Shown piece after piece: positions 1 to 13,300 of a DNA stretch of 64,000 bases. The position numbers and the translations under genes were made by a program. The stretch is from Symbiodinium natans. Taxonomy: Eukaryota > Sar > Dinophyceae > Suessiales > Symbiodiniaceae. The stretch spans positions 82,001 to 146,000 of the forward strand of contig CAJNDS010000110.1 of assembly GCA_905221605.1 (NCBI GenBank), in the 5' to 3' direction. A model generated the notes under the pieces. The model made no database searches and was not told where the DNA came from. It saw nothing but the letters and a program-made list of their open reading frames with translations. How positions within the stretch are numbered: the stretch's first letter is position 1; each line of letters starts with the position of its first letter.

Positions 1-301
1 GGGTGGTCTGGAACTATGTGGAGCACGGACAGAGTCTCTAAAAGGAGAAGATTTTTAAGGCCTGCAGCCCTTCAGCCTGAAGGTCAGAATTTAGAACTTT
101 AAGCGCTTTGGTTGGAGGAAATTGTTTGCAGGGGAGAGGGCCAGATGCAAAAGCCCTAAGCTAAACCCGAAAGACGCTCAAACCCGGAACCTAAACCCGA
201 CATGGGCGGGTGTCCCTTCTTGGGGTCCTTTGTAAAAAGATCCTACCTGTTCCTTATGATCGTAAACCCCCAGAAGTTCTTTGGGTGGCAAATGCCGAGT
301 C

Positions 302-526
302 TTGGGATGTTCCCCCTGAAACTAGCAGTCCTTCATAGGGATGATAGTAGGGGGTACCATAATCCCTAAGAACCGTAATAATAATAGTAGTAGTAAGAAT
401 ACTAATAACACAATTAACAATCAGAATAATCATAAGACTAATGATAAGAACAATAGGAATAAGAATAACAATAATTTGGGCCATAATCCCCATTAAGGAC
501 TGCTAGTATAGGGGGGAAGATCCCAA
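302..526. mobile_element. MITE family A, copy 1 (with AT-rich insert)
   Basis: Terminal inverted repeats begin TTGGGATGTTCCCCCT and end with the complement (GATCCCAA here). The inner arms contain the CAGTCCTT...AAGGACTG pair. This copy carries an AT/AAT-rich microsatellite expansion between the arms (about 370-480). Confidence 0.75.
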
Positions 527-1179
527 CCTGAGGCTGCACCTGATTCTGCTCACTTTGTGGGTCCCGTGGTGGAGGCCGGAGGGCTTTGAGAACAGGGCTG
601 AGGGTTTGAGGGTTTGGGGGGCGGGGGGTGTTCTTACGGGTGTGAGTTTAGGGTTTAGTGTTTAAGGGTAGGGTGTAGGAAGTTTAGAGGTACGCTTAAC
701 CCTAAATCCAGATCTCTGGCCTCAAGCTCACCCAAGTTTAACCCCCAAGTCGACAGGAAGAGCGGAAGAGCTGCAATTCTCTGTAAACGCCACAAAGACC
801 GAACTAGGACCCGTCCTCTAGGGTCCTTATGCCCCTCAAAACCCCAAGAACCCTGAGTACGCCCTTGTTTCATGTTTTTTTTTGGGGTTCCCTTATAATC
901 CCCTTAAAACGAAAACAGTTTTCCCTTTTATTCCTAGGTTACTCCTGGGTCTAGCCAAGAACACTGATTCCTGAACTACCTAAACGCCGAAGATTTGACA
1001 GGGCTTATGGGGCTTGTAGAGCGTTTAGAGCTTGGTTTTCATAGAGCCGAGGGGTTTTACGGTTCAGGGTTGTGGGTGCAACCGCAAGCCCCTAAACCCA
1101 AAACCCCTCAACCCCTAAACCTAAACCGCAAACCCCTAAAGCCCTAAACCCCTAAGCCCCTGACCTCAAATGAGCCCTT

Positions 1180-1296
1180 CACCCTAAACCCTAAACCCTA
1201 AACTCTAAACCCTAAACCCTAAACCCTACACCCTAAACCCTAAACCCTAAACCCTAAACCCTAAACCCTAAACCCTAAACCCTAAACCCTAAACCC
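1180..1296. repeat. CCCTAAA telomeric tract before DUS3 exon 1
   Basis: Near-perfect CCCTAAA heptamers end 17 bases before the exon that starts at 1313. TTTAGGG-type repeats follow downstream of that exon (about 1400-1480), giving the exon-flanking polarity seen throughout the window. Confidence 0.9.
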
Positions 1297-1312
1297 CAAC
1301 AACAACCCCGAG

Positions 1313-1373
1313 GCCGAGCGGAAGCGCGTCGACCTGGCAGGGAAGAGCTATCTGGCGCCTCTGACAACGGTAG
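1313..1373 (+). CDS. DUS3: DUS3 exon (FMN-binding start)
   Basis: Encodes [20 protein letters not shown] and the first base of a Gly codon. The GC donor at 1374 joins to GC AAC at 10705, giving the family's [14 protein letters not shown]. Confidence 0.9.
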
Positions 1374-4300
1374 GCTGGGCCGCGGGTTTTAAGGGTTTGG
1401 GTCTAATAGGGTATAGGGTTTAGGGTTTGGGGTTTGGGGTTTGGGGTTTAGGGTTTAGGGTTTGGGGTTTAGGGTTTGGGGTGGCCTTTTTTGTTTGGGG
1501 TCTTTGGAAGAGAGTGTGCGGTTAGGGTGCAGCGGGCTTGGGGCATGCAGTACAGACATGCAGGGTTTAGGGTTTAGGGTTTAGGGTTTAGGGTACGGGG
1601 GGACAACCAAGGAAGGAAATCAACTCCCCTAATCGCCCTGAACTTATATTCCCCAGATCGAACCAAGAAACAAACAAGAACACGGATAAGAGCAACCCAG
1701 GGGGGAAGGAAAGGGGGAAGGAATCCACACCCTTACCAAACCCTAAGAACCCAGGCACTACTTTTTGAACTTGTGGCTTTCTGTTCAAGCCCATCTTGAG
1801 CCAAACATGATTTCCGGGTTCATTAACCCTTCCAACTCTCAACACTAACTCTTTTCTACAATACCAATTGCAGCTCCGCACTCCCCCTGTCCTAGGATTT
1901 CCTAGGACACATTGGAGATGCAGATCTTTTGGCCAAAAACTGCCATTAAGGCAGCAGCCAGCTGCTTGAAATGCATGTTGTGGTTTAACGTCTTCCAGGA
2001 CGGAATTATAGCACATTGGCTAACCTACTACCCATAGAGAATCTCTTTTCACCATGATCCTCTCATCACTGAAGACTCCTTGGCCTTCTTCACCACAAAC
2101 CGTGGTCTTCGCTACGCGAAAAGCTACTGACTTCTACTATCAGGGATTTCCATACCCTTAATAGTAACCACCACAATGTCAGCACATTGGCTGTTCCAGC
2201 GCACCTGTCTCCAGAAAGAGAAAAACCATCCCTTCATCCATACCATCCAATCACTTCTTTTTCCGATTGTTGGCAATCTTGAGGTGAAGTTGCAGCAGAA
2301 TATACTCCAGGTCCGAAACTGTAAGAACAGGATCCTGTACGCCCCTTTGAATTGAGGATACCAATCCTTCTCTCTTTGCGTCCTCAATCGCCTGGCAAGA
2401 TTGACCCAGCTCTGCATTCGCAGTGGCAGACCCTGGTGCATCCGCATCAGATGGACGATCCTTTTCCTCAGGATCTTGCACCATTACCACCTCTTCTTTT
2501 TTGGGACTCTGACTTTTCTCCCTCTTCTTTGTCTTTCCACCGACATTTGACTTTGTGCGCGTCTTCGAGGATTTTTCCACTGCAGAAGCCACCACATTGG
2601 ATGTTGATCCACCCTTCTCAATGATCGTCGGCATCTTCTTCGGCTTTGGAACCATGAGAGTGTAAGGATCTTCGATAGCTGCAGCTTTCCTCTTCTTTTT
2701 TACCTTTTTCTTCTCTTCTTCAACGGCAACCTCCGTCTCCGAAGTCTCAACCACTCCTTTTTCGGCAGGAATATCCTTGCTGGACTCCCTTTCTAGGGAC
2801 CTCTTTTTACCTCTTTTGGAATCCTTTTCCTCTCCCAAATTGGCTCGCTCATACCATATCCTCAGGTCATTGACCCATTCTTCCACCTCCGCGAGCGAAA
2901 CCTCATACGACTTCACTACTTCGAGAAGTTCCAGCACGGTCAACATTTCAGTGGTCCACGAAACCCATTCTTGATCCATTTGGTCAGCATCTCCAGTGAA
3001 CTTCAGGAGTTTGAACAATGGGTCCGCCTCTGCTCGAGCCAAATCTGGCTTGCCACCGGACAGAAATGAAATCGCCTCCATCAACAGTTCCGTCATCTTG
3101 GTCTCTTCGTCATAAACCATAAAATCCTCCTCATCATCATCGAACTGTTCAGGAGAGATCTCCTTTTCTCCACCATTTGCACCAGACTTTCTCCTTGGAC
3201 CATCCCTTGGGGGCGTCCTTGGAGACCTTGGCCTCTGTTCTTCCAGCGGAACACCATGCTCGAAGACACACCTGTCACCAAACGACACTTCCCAGACCGA
3301 GCAAACTGGACGCACCTCACACCAGTTGCATCATGCGAGAACCCACAATCCTTTCCAGCGAAACATTCTCTCCCTGCCACATAGTATTTACACCAATACG
3401 AATGTAGCACCACATCATCTTCGGAATGGATGAATTTGCAGTCGTCACCAAATTTGCAGCGATCTTTCCCCTTGCCGAACCAATAGCAGAAGCCCTTCTT
3501 CCTCTTCTCCAAGCGCTCTGCCTCATACCGGTCCATAGGGCGATTGTGCTCTACATGAACATTGCCATGTACCTGGGGACTGCTCCCTTCACCCGACGTG
3601 CTATCAGTATTTGGTGCTTGGAGTACAGCTGGAAAACCTGGCCTTGGTCCTACCACCTTCATGATCGGTTTTCCGCCAACTCCTGAGCCATGCTGAGACG
3701 ATCCAAAAACATTGAACATCTTCGTGAAGGCCTTTCTAGTGCCAATCTTCTGCACCCTTTTGATTGGACGTTTCATTGCTCCAGCCTTGCATCCAGATGC
3801 GTTCAAACGACACAACCTCCTATAACCAACTCTATGTCCCTTCTTCCAAAGAGCCATAAGAATTTTAGAGGCAGTAACATTCTCCACCTCTACCTTTTCC
3901 AATGGTCCCTCACTTCCCGGAACAAACCCATCCATATCTGCAGACCTTTTCATCTTTTTTGACACCACTTCGTCGAGGTAGTCTTCCGAGATCCAGGGTA
4001 AGTTCCCCTTAGAGGAAGGATTGTCATCATTGTTTGGTCCTTCACCAGGATACCCTTTTGTGCTGTCAAAGATCTTACCAGTAGTGCGGTCCTGCATAGA
4101 GAAATTCGAAGCCACGCGGGAGTACACTGACCACAAGAAAATCCTTGTGTCCGCCAGTCTTGATGACCCACTGGATGTCTCCTCTTCCGGAGAAACTTCT
4201 GGCGCTTTGCCATCCCCTCCAGTGTCACCACTTGTCTCACCTCCAGCATCTTCAATGGGAATAAGGGATTCATTGTTCCCTTGATCAAGCACCGCATCCT

Positions 4301-7300
4301 CTGGTCCAAGAACTTCCAGCACCGCTGTCGAAGGATCCACCTCTTCATCAGCATCGTCGTCCATCCTTCTCCAGAGAGCCTCCAATTGGTCCGCACAAGT
4401 CGCCGCTTGAAGGAACTCCATCAACCGGGCCCTCCCGCGCTGCCAGAGAAATTCCGAAACCATCACCGACCCTTGGGCTCCAAGATTCAGGAACGGGTGA
4501 ACCATTTTGGCTACCCTCGCCATAAGTTCAATGTGAACTTCCATGCCTGGACTGCGGCTCCAATCATAGGCAATTGCCTCCATAGCAGTTCCAAACTTGT
4601 CAGTATTCTTGAATTCCCCTTCCAGACCAGGAGACAACAAGGCACCCATCACCGAAAGAGGATAATTCCCCACCGCCGGCAAGCACGGGTTGTCATGGAA
4701 CGAATGATGCAGGTCACTATAATGTCCTTGATCTCTCCTTTGAAAAAGGAGTGCTCCAGTCCCTAGCTGGGCATTCATTTCATCCACTTGAACCATTTCA
4801 GCACATATCCTCTGTGCCATGTACGCCATTGCTGGCCAGACGGAACGATCGGTAAGACCGCGACGCATAACCCAATCAGTTGTTGGCGACTGAATCAGCG
4901 TCCTTGGATCATACACCAGAACAACCATCGCACCGTCACCCATTGACTGATCAGCATCGTCCTCCAGTGCCAGGTTCTCATCCTGTTCGCTTGCACCCTC
5001 GGATGACATGCTAATAACCAAATTTCGATCCATCTTATTGGACCCTTTTTGGCAGTCTCTTTGCCCCACCGGCAACTTGCCAACTGCAACCTTCCAATAA
5101 ATCCGAGTCAGAAGGCCTTTAACCAGCAATTGCTGAAGGTCATTCCTCACCGGACAACCATCCAATATCTTCGCACCATCACCACGGAGTTCATTGCTCC
5201 CACCTTCTCCTTCTTTTTGGTCAGTCTCCTCGCCAGAAATCTGTACTGCTCCTTCCGGCGCCGTCTCCTGTCCAGCCACTTCTTGCCCAGGAAGAACTTG
5301 AGCACTTTCAGAGACATTCACCTGTCCAGCAACACCTTGCCCAGGTAAAACCTCATCCGTGGAGCCCACCGCCAGCGAACCAACCATAACTGAACCATCC
5401 CTTGCTCTTTTTTGAGACCGTTCAGCTCGACGAGAAGGTTGTGGTAGCGAAAAAACTTGTGAAGTCACTTCTTGGCGGGTCTCCCCCGCGACGCTTTGTC
5501 GCGCCCTTCGCCAAGGTGAACCGATTTTTTCGGCCCGTCATTGGAGCCTGAAGAACCACTTTGCGGAACATTGCCACGATTCGCAGTTCTCTGTGAATCC
5601 CTTTCTTGCAAAAAGATTTCCTTCAGGCGTTGTACGGCATTGGTCTCCTCTTCGCTTGAATCGCTTGAGGAAGCGGCATACGAGACCAAAGCCTCCGCCT
5701 GTTCATCATCATCCACCACATCTGCCCACGCTCTGCTGAACCGATACGACAACCCACCACGAGGCTTCAGTTCCAGTGGCTTCGGCTTTTCCACCACTTC
5801 CGCCGGTTGCACTCGTCGTTGTGACCGAGAGCGTGGCACCTGTCGCACCTGTTTTTTGTCCAGCAAGGGCCTTCCCCTTCTCACAGGGTTTGATCTTGAC
5901 CGATACTTTTTTGTTGGTGGATTCACCGGCGGCATTCCAACTCCCACCAACCGCAGCTTCTGTACGCACAACGGAGACCTCTGCGCAAGCGTCCAACCAT
6001 CACGGTACCTGACCTTATCAAAAAGCTCCCGATAGGAGCCTCTCGGCATGGTTTTTGCACCGGAGTCTTCAGCTTCACGCACCTGAGTGAGGGTTCGCAC
6101 CGCCGCTCTTCCAGTTCCTTTGTTCCCAGAAGATTGTTGTACCCGTACAGATGCATCAGAAGGAACTGCCTTTTCCGGTCCTCCCGGGCGATATCGGACA
6201 TCACCAACCAATTGCAGAATTTTGCATGCGGTCACTTTGTTGATCCCTTTGTCAACCAAATCTTCCACAAAGATGAACTCTTGCAAGTCCGACACATTGG
6301 TCACACCAAGCGTAATCATCACCTCACTTACATGAGGGGTATACACCCACAGGTGTGCGTTGCGAGACATCCAATTTTCAATTGGCTCCTCCGGATTTTG
6401 AAGCCGAGTACCAGTGGATGCAGCCACCGAATTCTTTTGTTCATCAGCTTCTGCTTCATCCAGAATACCTTTTTCACCATCTTTTTGTGACACATTGGTC
6501 ATTTGCAGCGCTTTTGGTGCCGAGGATGAGGAAGATTCAGCTCCCCCACTCGCAGGTGGCTGAAAAGTGCTTCTATCCGTAATCTCCCATCCTCTCTCTT
6601 TTTCAAACCGGACCTGATTGGCCACCTGTACCAAGTGTTTCAGGAGCGCCAGCCGCTCCTCTGACATCTCGTCATGGGAGTACTTGCAGAAATTTGACCC
6701 TTTCCGGCAACGTCCTCTGAGGTAATAATCGAAACAGCAATGGTGGAACCCTGCGTCCCTTAGTGACTTCCTGGAAGCATTGTCCCAAGATTTGCCGGGC
6801 TCCCAAGTCCCTTCCAATGCTATGTCATCGTTGTGAAGATACCTGCATGTAGTCCCATATTTACAACCACCTTGATTGTAATACAGACACAGACGACCTT
6901 TTGGCTCACCCGACGTAGGTTCACCCTTTGATGCACCTTTGCCAAAATTGTACTTGGCCCGGAAGGCCAAATCCTCCCGCTCCTGCTGTGCCTCATCCAC
7001 TGTACCTTCCTCTGTGGGAGGGTCACCGATGTTCCCATCCTCATCATCAGCTTCTTGGCTATTCTTTGGATCAGTTGACCCTCCTCCTGGCCAACCTTCA
7101 CCATAACGACGATGCTCATAGGGACAACCATCACCGTTGCGACACCTTCCCTTATTGAAGAACTTGCACAGTTTGCTGTATCCAGGTGACACAGTCTGTG
7201 GAGTCATGTGAGCCTTTTTGTACTGGTCAGGGTCCATGTAGGCTTCCATTGGCTTGTTCTCCCTTTTGCTCATGGATTGCACTGCACCATCAAGCTCCTG

Positions 7301-10300
7301 CAAAAATAGCTTGGTGTCCAACCAAAGCGCGTTCCAAAACTCATCTTCCCCTTGATTCAGCACCGTTGCCACCGCTTCACCCACAACTGGTCGAGTAAAT
7401 CTCCTTTTTCTGCATGCCAGTTCGAAAAGCGCGTTGTGGTACTGTTTTCGGGAAAAAGTGGTTAACTTCCCCAAGCCTGTGCTTTCTGTACCATCAGGCT
7501 TCCAACCATCATTTTGCAAGATGCCATACGCGCGCCGAGCTTCCGCATTGAGGAATGCCTGATCTGCAACACACTCCTGTAAATCTTCCATCGGGCGACC
7601 CAACAGCATCCCAGTAATTTTGCCAACATAGGCTTCCTCTTCGTTTCCATTCTCCAGAAGAGCTTTGTAGATCTTTTCTCCATAAAGTTGCCTTTCTTCT
7701 CGTTCTTCAGAGGATAACTCCTGTACCACAAGCTCTTCATCGGATTGCTCTTCCTCCTGTTTCCAGTCCCATTGACCGTTGGAATCTTGGTACCATTGAC
7801 CAGCATACCATGAATTCGTCCACCACGTACTCCAGCCGCTGGGTTTCCATTTCCGCAGCGTTGAGGAAGAGTCCTCCACGTCCTCTTCCAAAACCAGAAA
7901 GGTGTCCAAGATTATGGTACCATCATCTTCCACTAGTTTCACTGTTCCATTGACAGTATCACCAAATCTGAACTGACACGTATTGTTCCCTTCTGCAGGA
8001 ATCAATACATTCAAATCACCAAGGTCCAAAAAGGCTCCATACCCATTGATGCAGCGCACTAGACCCATGATCTCATCTCCCTCTTGATAGCAATGCGTCC
8101 CAGGTGATTCCAAGGCTCCCGCTCGGGGCACTTTCTTTGCATGCTCTTCAGAAACCACCTCTGTATCATCGGCTCCTGGCGCATCCTTTGTCTTCACCTT
8201 TGGGTCACACTGCTCGTCCTGCTCCACGAGTCCCACAAGCTCATCTTTTTTGTGCTCCTGGATTTCAGGACCTCCCTTTTTCTCCGCCAAAGGCTTTGCC
8301 TCATCTGCTGTAGTTCGCTCGGTGTCGACTTCCGGCGAACTTCCAGATGGCAACACTTCTCCCTTCATGGGAGTGGACCCATCATTGGAGTCCTTTGTCA
8401 CACCTTCTGCAGCAGGCAAATCTTCTTCCACTGCAGGGCGATTGAGTCGATCATCCACGGCAGGCACGCTTTCTTCCACCGCAGGCTCCTTTGGTTCCAT
8501 GGCTTCCAAAGGAGAATTTCCACCATCGTTGACCACAGCTGCCTCATTGGCTCCGGTGTAGCCCTTGTCATTTCGTTCCTCGCGGCTAACTTCAGGTTGC
8601 ACCAGTGCGTCCACCTGTGAACCTCCATCATCAGCTGCTGCGGAGACCTGCGCCCCATTGTTGCAGTCGCCCGTGGAACGTAACACCATATGCACCTCAA
8701 CCCGTGCTTCCTTCGCACTCCAGGTAATATCTGGCGCATCGACCCGCGCATCATTGGCGCTCCAGGCCTCATTTTTCAGATCTTCCGTGTCTCCAGCTAT
8801 TCCAGAAGCTTCTTTTTCCCCTTGAATGGCAGGAATCTTGGCACCAAACGAAGAGACCTCCTCAGTCGCAACACACGACCTTTTCCCTCCGTCTTCCAAA
8901 TCTCCAGGACCACATTCCTGAACGACAGGTACCACATCCACCACTCGCTCTTCTGCAGCCGACACAGTTCCGATCTCCACATTGGGAATCTTTTCTTCTG
9001 GACCTACCGATTCCACCGCTGCCACACCCTCAGAAAGTGCTCCCATTCCTTCCCGATCCAGATGTTGAGCTCCAGCGATGTCTGCTCGGTTTCCAGGAAT
9101 CTCCTCCTCATCAGGAGAACCCGAGGTCGGGGCGTCACCACCAGCCCTAGGACCGCTATCCCTGATAGTAGAGGAAAAATCTTTTTCACCTAAACTATTT
9201 ACACTACCCTGGAATGCCCTCGTAGACTCAGTCTTCGGAGTAGAGGATGAAGAATCCAGTGCCGCCTCCATTTCCAGCTCATTGCCCGAAGGAGACCCAA
9301 CCACCTCGTCACTCTTCATCTTTTCACCTACCACCGGCAATGTCCACTTGCTTTCCTGCGTATCCAGGCAGTAATAATATTGTCTCCCATCTTCATGGAG
9401 GTGCCATTCCCACGTTGTCCCATCGCACGCTTTGATCAGATGCTCATCTTTCCGAAAACCATCCCTTTCAGAGACCTGACGCATCTCGTCCTCTTCTTCT
9501 GACAACTGTTGCAACCTCTCAGCCTCCATCTGTAGGATCTCCTCCTCCCCCATGGCGTATTCAGCAGCAGGTGCAGCTTCAAAGCTGTCCGCACCCTTTT
9601 GTTCGTGACTGCTTCCACCACCTTGGGAACTCGAAGATGGATCCCTTTTGATCTTGTTCAGAGGCCTCCTGGCCGCTTGCAGCACTTCTCCAATCAGATC
9701 GGTCTGAGACTCTTGGTCTACCATTCGACCCGAAGTCGAAGTCGACGGCTGATACCCGTGTTTGTGCAACACTCGTAAAACAGTCACCTCCATTTCACGA
9801 TCTATACCACCAGTCGCGTCCCAGTTCCTTTTCTCACCAGGCTTTGGCGATACAGAGACAGCACGTCCTTCAGCTTCAGTATTGCTAACCATATCCACAT
9901 TGGGATTCATACCCACATTGGGGGTTTCTGCAACCAAGGCTTCTTCCAGATGTTCTTCAGCGCCGGGAATCACCTCTTCCAACACCGATCTTTCACCCAG
10001 AGACTCAGCTGCACCATTTCCAGCTCCACCATTTTGTCCACCATCCGAGGCAGGTTGGAGCCATCGCTTCGGAGAAGGCATTGCTTCTTGATCCCGAAGG
10101 TCTTAAGACAACACTCAACCGCAGGGAACCTAATTTGGGCTCATAACCTACGGGGGGACAACCAAGGAAGGAAATCAACTCCCCTAATCGCCCTGAACTT
10201 ATATTCCCCAGATCGAACCAAGAAACAAACAAGAACACGGATAAGAGCAACCCAGGGGGGAAGGAAAGGGGGAAGGAATCCACACCCTTACCAAACCCTA

Positions 10301-13300
10301 AGAACCCAGGCACTACTTTTTGAACTTGTGGCTTTCTGTTCAAGCCCATCGTGAGCCAAACATGATTTCCGGGTTCATTAACCCTTCCAACTCTCAACAC
10401 TAACTCTTTTCTACAATACCAATTGCAGCTCCGCATAGGGTTTAGGGTTTAGGGTTTAGGGTTTAGGGTTTAGGGTTTAGGGTTTAGGGTTTAGGGTTTA
10501 GGGTTAGAGGAAGTCGATGTGTGCCAGCCCCTGCTGTTCTGTGGCGCAAGCCATACACTTGAGACCGCAAACCCAAGGAACTTAACTGAGCCCTGAGACC
10601 CTTATCCCTAAACGTACGTCACGTACACTCAACATTTTTGGACCCTAAACCCCAAACCCTAAACCCTGAACACTTAAACCCTGAAAGTCCCTTAGCCTCT
10701 TGAGGCAACCTTCCCTTTCGGCGCCTGTGCGTCGGTCTTGGCTGTAGCTTGTGCTGCAACAAAAGGGAGAATTGGAGGGTGTAGAGGATATTTCAGGGGA
10801 AGGGTTTATGGTTTAGGGTTTACAGGGTTTAGGGTTGAGAGTTTCGGGTTTAGTTTGTTTCGATGTTGGTCATTTGGGTGATTTCGACATTTTGGGTCCT
10901 TGCATGCGAGATTCTACCTTTTTGTCGAAGTGTAGAAAGGGCCAACCCCCCATTTTTGGAACCAGTTCTCCACGACAGTAGTTGGAATCATAAGGGTTCA
11001 TGGGATTCTGTTCACATGAGTTCGATACACCCTCGCTATAATACCCTAAACCCTAAACCCTAAACCCTAAACCCTAAACCCTAAACCCTAAACCTTGTCG
11101 TCGCAAGTCAGGGGTGTGCGGGGGTTACGGGGACGCGCTTAGGGGAACTTCTGGTCTGGGATTCGGGCTTCTTAAACTTAATGTGCAGGGTTTATGGGAA
11201 GGGGGGGGGGGGGTTTAGAAGTTTTAGGGTCTAGGGTTTAGAGTTCAGGGTTTGGGGTTTGGGGTTTCGGGTTTTGGGTTTCGGGTTTTGGGTTTCGGGT
11301 TTAGGGTTTAGGGTTTAGAGTAGAGTGTGGGGTTAGGAAGTCGGACCTGCACCACCCAGATCTTGCAAAGATGCTTTCAGTGAGGAATAGACTTTAAGTC
11401 ACAAGAATGCACCCCACATGATTGTCGTGTTGGTTTCCAAGATATGGGAATGACGGTCTCTTGCATGCCCTCAAAAAATTGTGGACTCCCAGCCTCTTTG
11501 CGTCCGCCCTAACCCTGATGAGCCCCCAAAGCACGAACCCGCGCTCCACCGCACCAGCGAGCATGAAGCACGTGTTGAAATGGGCAAGTCCAGCTGAACG
11601 TACGAGAATGCCGATCGTTGCGTGACGTTTCGTTCAACATCCTTGTGAATTTTGCACAGTCCCGACCGTTTTTGCTAGAGCCCAAACCATCTTTGGGTTC
11701 CTAAATCGAGGCACGAAACGAGGCCCCTAAACTGGCTCTCAAAAACGGGGCCGCTTGACTTACGCAGCTATTTGGGAAACCCCTTTTTGCGCCTCTCTTC
11801 TGGAGCCAACATCTTCAAACATGAGACCAGAAACGTGGCGAACATTCTCAGCCCCTAAACCCCGAAAGCCCAGGCTCAGACTCCTGGCCCTAAACCCCTA
11901 AGCTTTAGAACCTAAACTCTGCACCCCAAACCCTAAACTCCCTAGGCTCCGCATCCTAAACCCCAAACTCCGCACCCGAAGCCCTAAGCCCTAAGCCCTA
12001 AACCCTAAACCCTAAACCCTAAACCCTAAACCCTAAACCCTGAACCCTAAACCCTAAACCCGAACCTCTAAACCCTAAACCCTAAACCCTAAACCCTAAA
12101 CCCTAAACCCTAAACCCTAAACCCTAAACCCTAAACCCTAAACCCTAAACCCTAAACCCTAAACCCTAAACCCAAACCCTAAACCCTAAACAAACCCCAA
12201 GCCCTAAACCCTAAACCCTAAACCCTAAGCCCGAGCCCTCAGTTTCAAACTGAGGCGACGTGACGGTCGGGGAGATGGCGTTGGCACATTCGGTCCCTCA
12301 GCCCACAGTCTAGAACCTTCGGGGAAGAACGTCCACGATTTAGGGGTCAGGATTTCCCGAAACTCTGAACCTAAACCCTAAATCCTGTAAACCTTCAGGG
12401 CTTAGGATCCGCTGGTGGGGCGGGGAGGTACAGTATCTTTTTTTTTGGGGTTCTTCAGCAAGCAGTAATTCTAGGGGCCTGGTTCACGAGGATGGCATTT
12501 TGTACAGTGCCATCGCATATGATGAGATGATACGCGCCCTAAACCCTAGACCCTAAATCCTACATGGTTCCTGTAGCGTCGTCCTTCTGGTCTGGGCGGG
12601 ATCGCGGTTTTGGTCATTTAGACTGTAGGGTTCAGGGGTTTAAGGTGGGTTTAGGGTGTCGAAGTGCTGGTGCTTGGGGCTTCGGAAGTGTAGAAACATG
12701 AGTTAGGGCGGCTTGCATGTTTTCTTTTAGAAAAGTCGAGATTTTCCCGAAGCCCAAAACACCCTAAACCCTAAACCTCTAGCTTGTCGCCCAAGAAGAC
12801 TGCGCCTCGTCCGGCCCCCTTTTCTGCGCATCCAACCTACACTCCAAGATACAGGTTCCTTCTCCCTAAGCCCCAAACCCCCAAACCTTAGGATGTTCCC
12901 CCTGATACGAACAGTCCTTAGTAGGGATTGTAATCGGGGGTGCTAAAAAACCATATTAAGGACTGTTAGTAGAAGGGTGAACATCCCAACCCAAACCCCA
13001 AACCCCAAGCCCCGAGTCTTGGGTGTTTGGGGTTTAGGGCTCTTGAAGGCCTGAAGCCCACGGCAGATTCAGTTGGCTGAGCAGCTACATGAACCCATGC
13101 AATCAAGGAAGTCATACTCGGACCCTAAGGATTCCCCTAAGAGGTTCCCTTAGTATTGGCCTAATATGGCCCTTATATTTAACATGCCCTTAAAGAATCT
13201 TTACAAAGGGTCCACAAACCCGGAGGTCCAAAGTAGAGTCCCATGATTATTCAAGTCATTCCGGAGGTCAGGCCGAAAGCACGAGAGGGGTGAAGAATGT

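Larger units (their letters stand above)
1..1312. other. Presumed DUS3 intron/upstream sequence without a recognised exon
   Basis: No exon could be assigned here. The stretch holds one foldback MITE (302-526), degenerate telomeric words, and a CCCTAAA tract that ends just before the first recognised DUS3 exon. The N-terminal DUS3 exons must lie to the left of the window or be too short to recognise. Confidence 0.5.
1594..10435 (-). mobile_element. LTR retroelement in telomeric repeat, no recognisable pol
   Basis: An 8,842-bp element read on the - strand. It has two 287-bp direct LTRs differing by one base, a TAGGG target duplication, a primer-binding site directly after the 5' LTR and a purine tract directly before the 3' LTR. 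The internal region encodes three long ORFs with WW, S1 and CCCH domains. I see no reverse transcriptase (no YxDD), RNase H, integrase (HHCC/DDE) or DTG-type protease. It may be a non-autonomous element moved in trans by a Ty1/copia-type partner, with a greatly enlarged gag-like region. The single LTR mismatch suggests a recent insertion into DUS3 intron 1. Confidence 0.92.

Noticed and set aside
1594-10435. Endogenous virus or intact autonomous retrotransposon
   Set aside because: No pol or envelope motif could be found in any frame.
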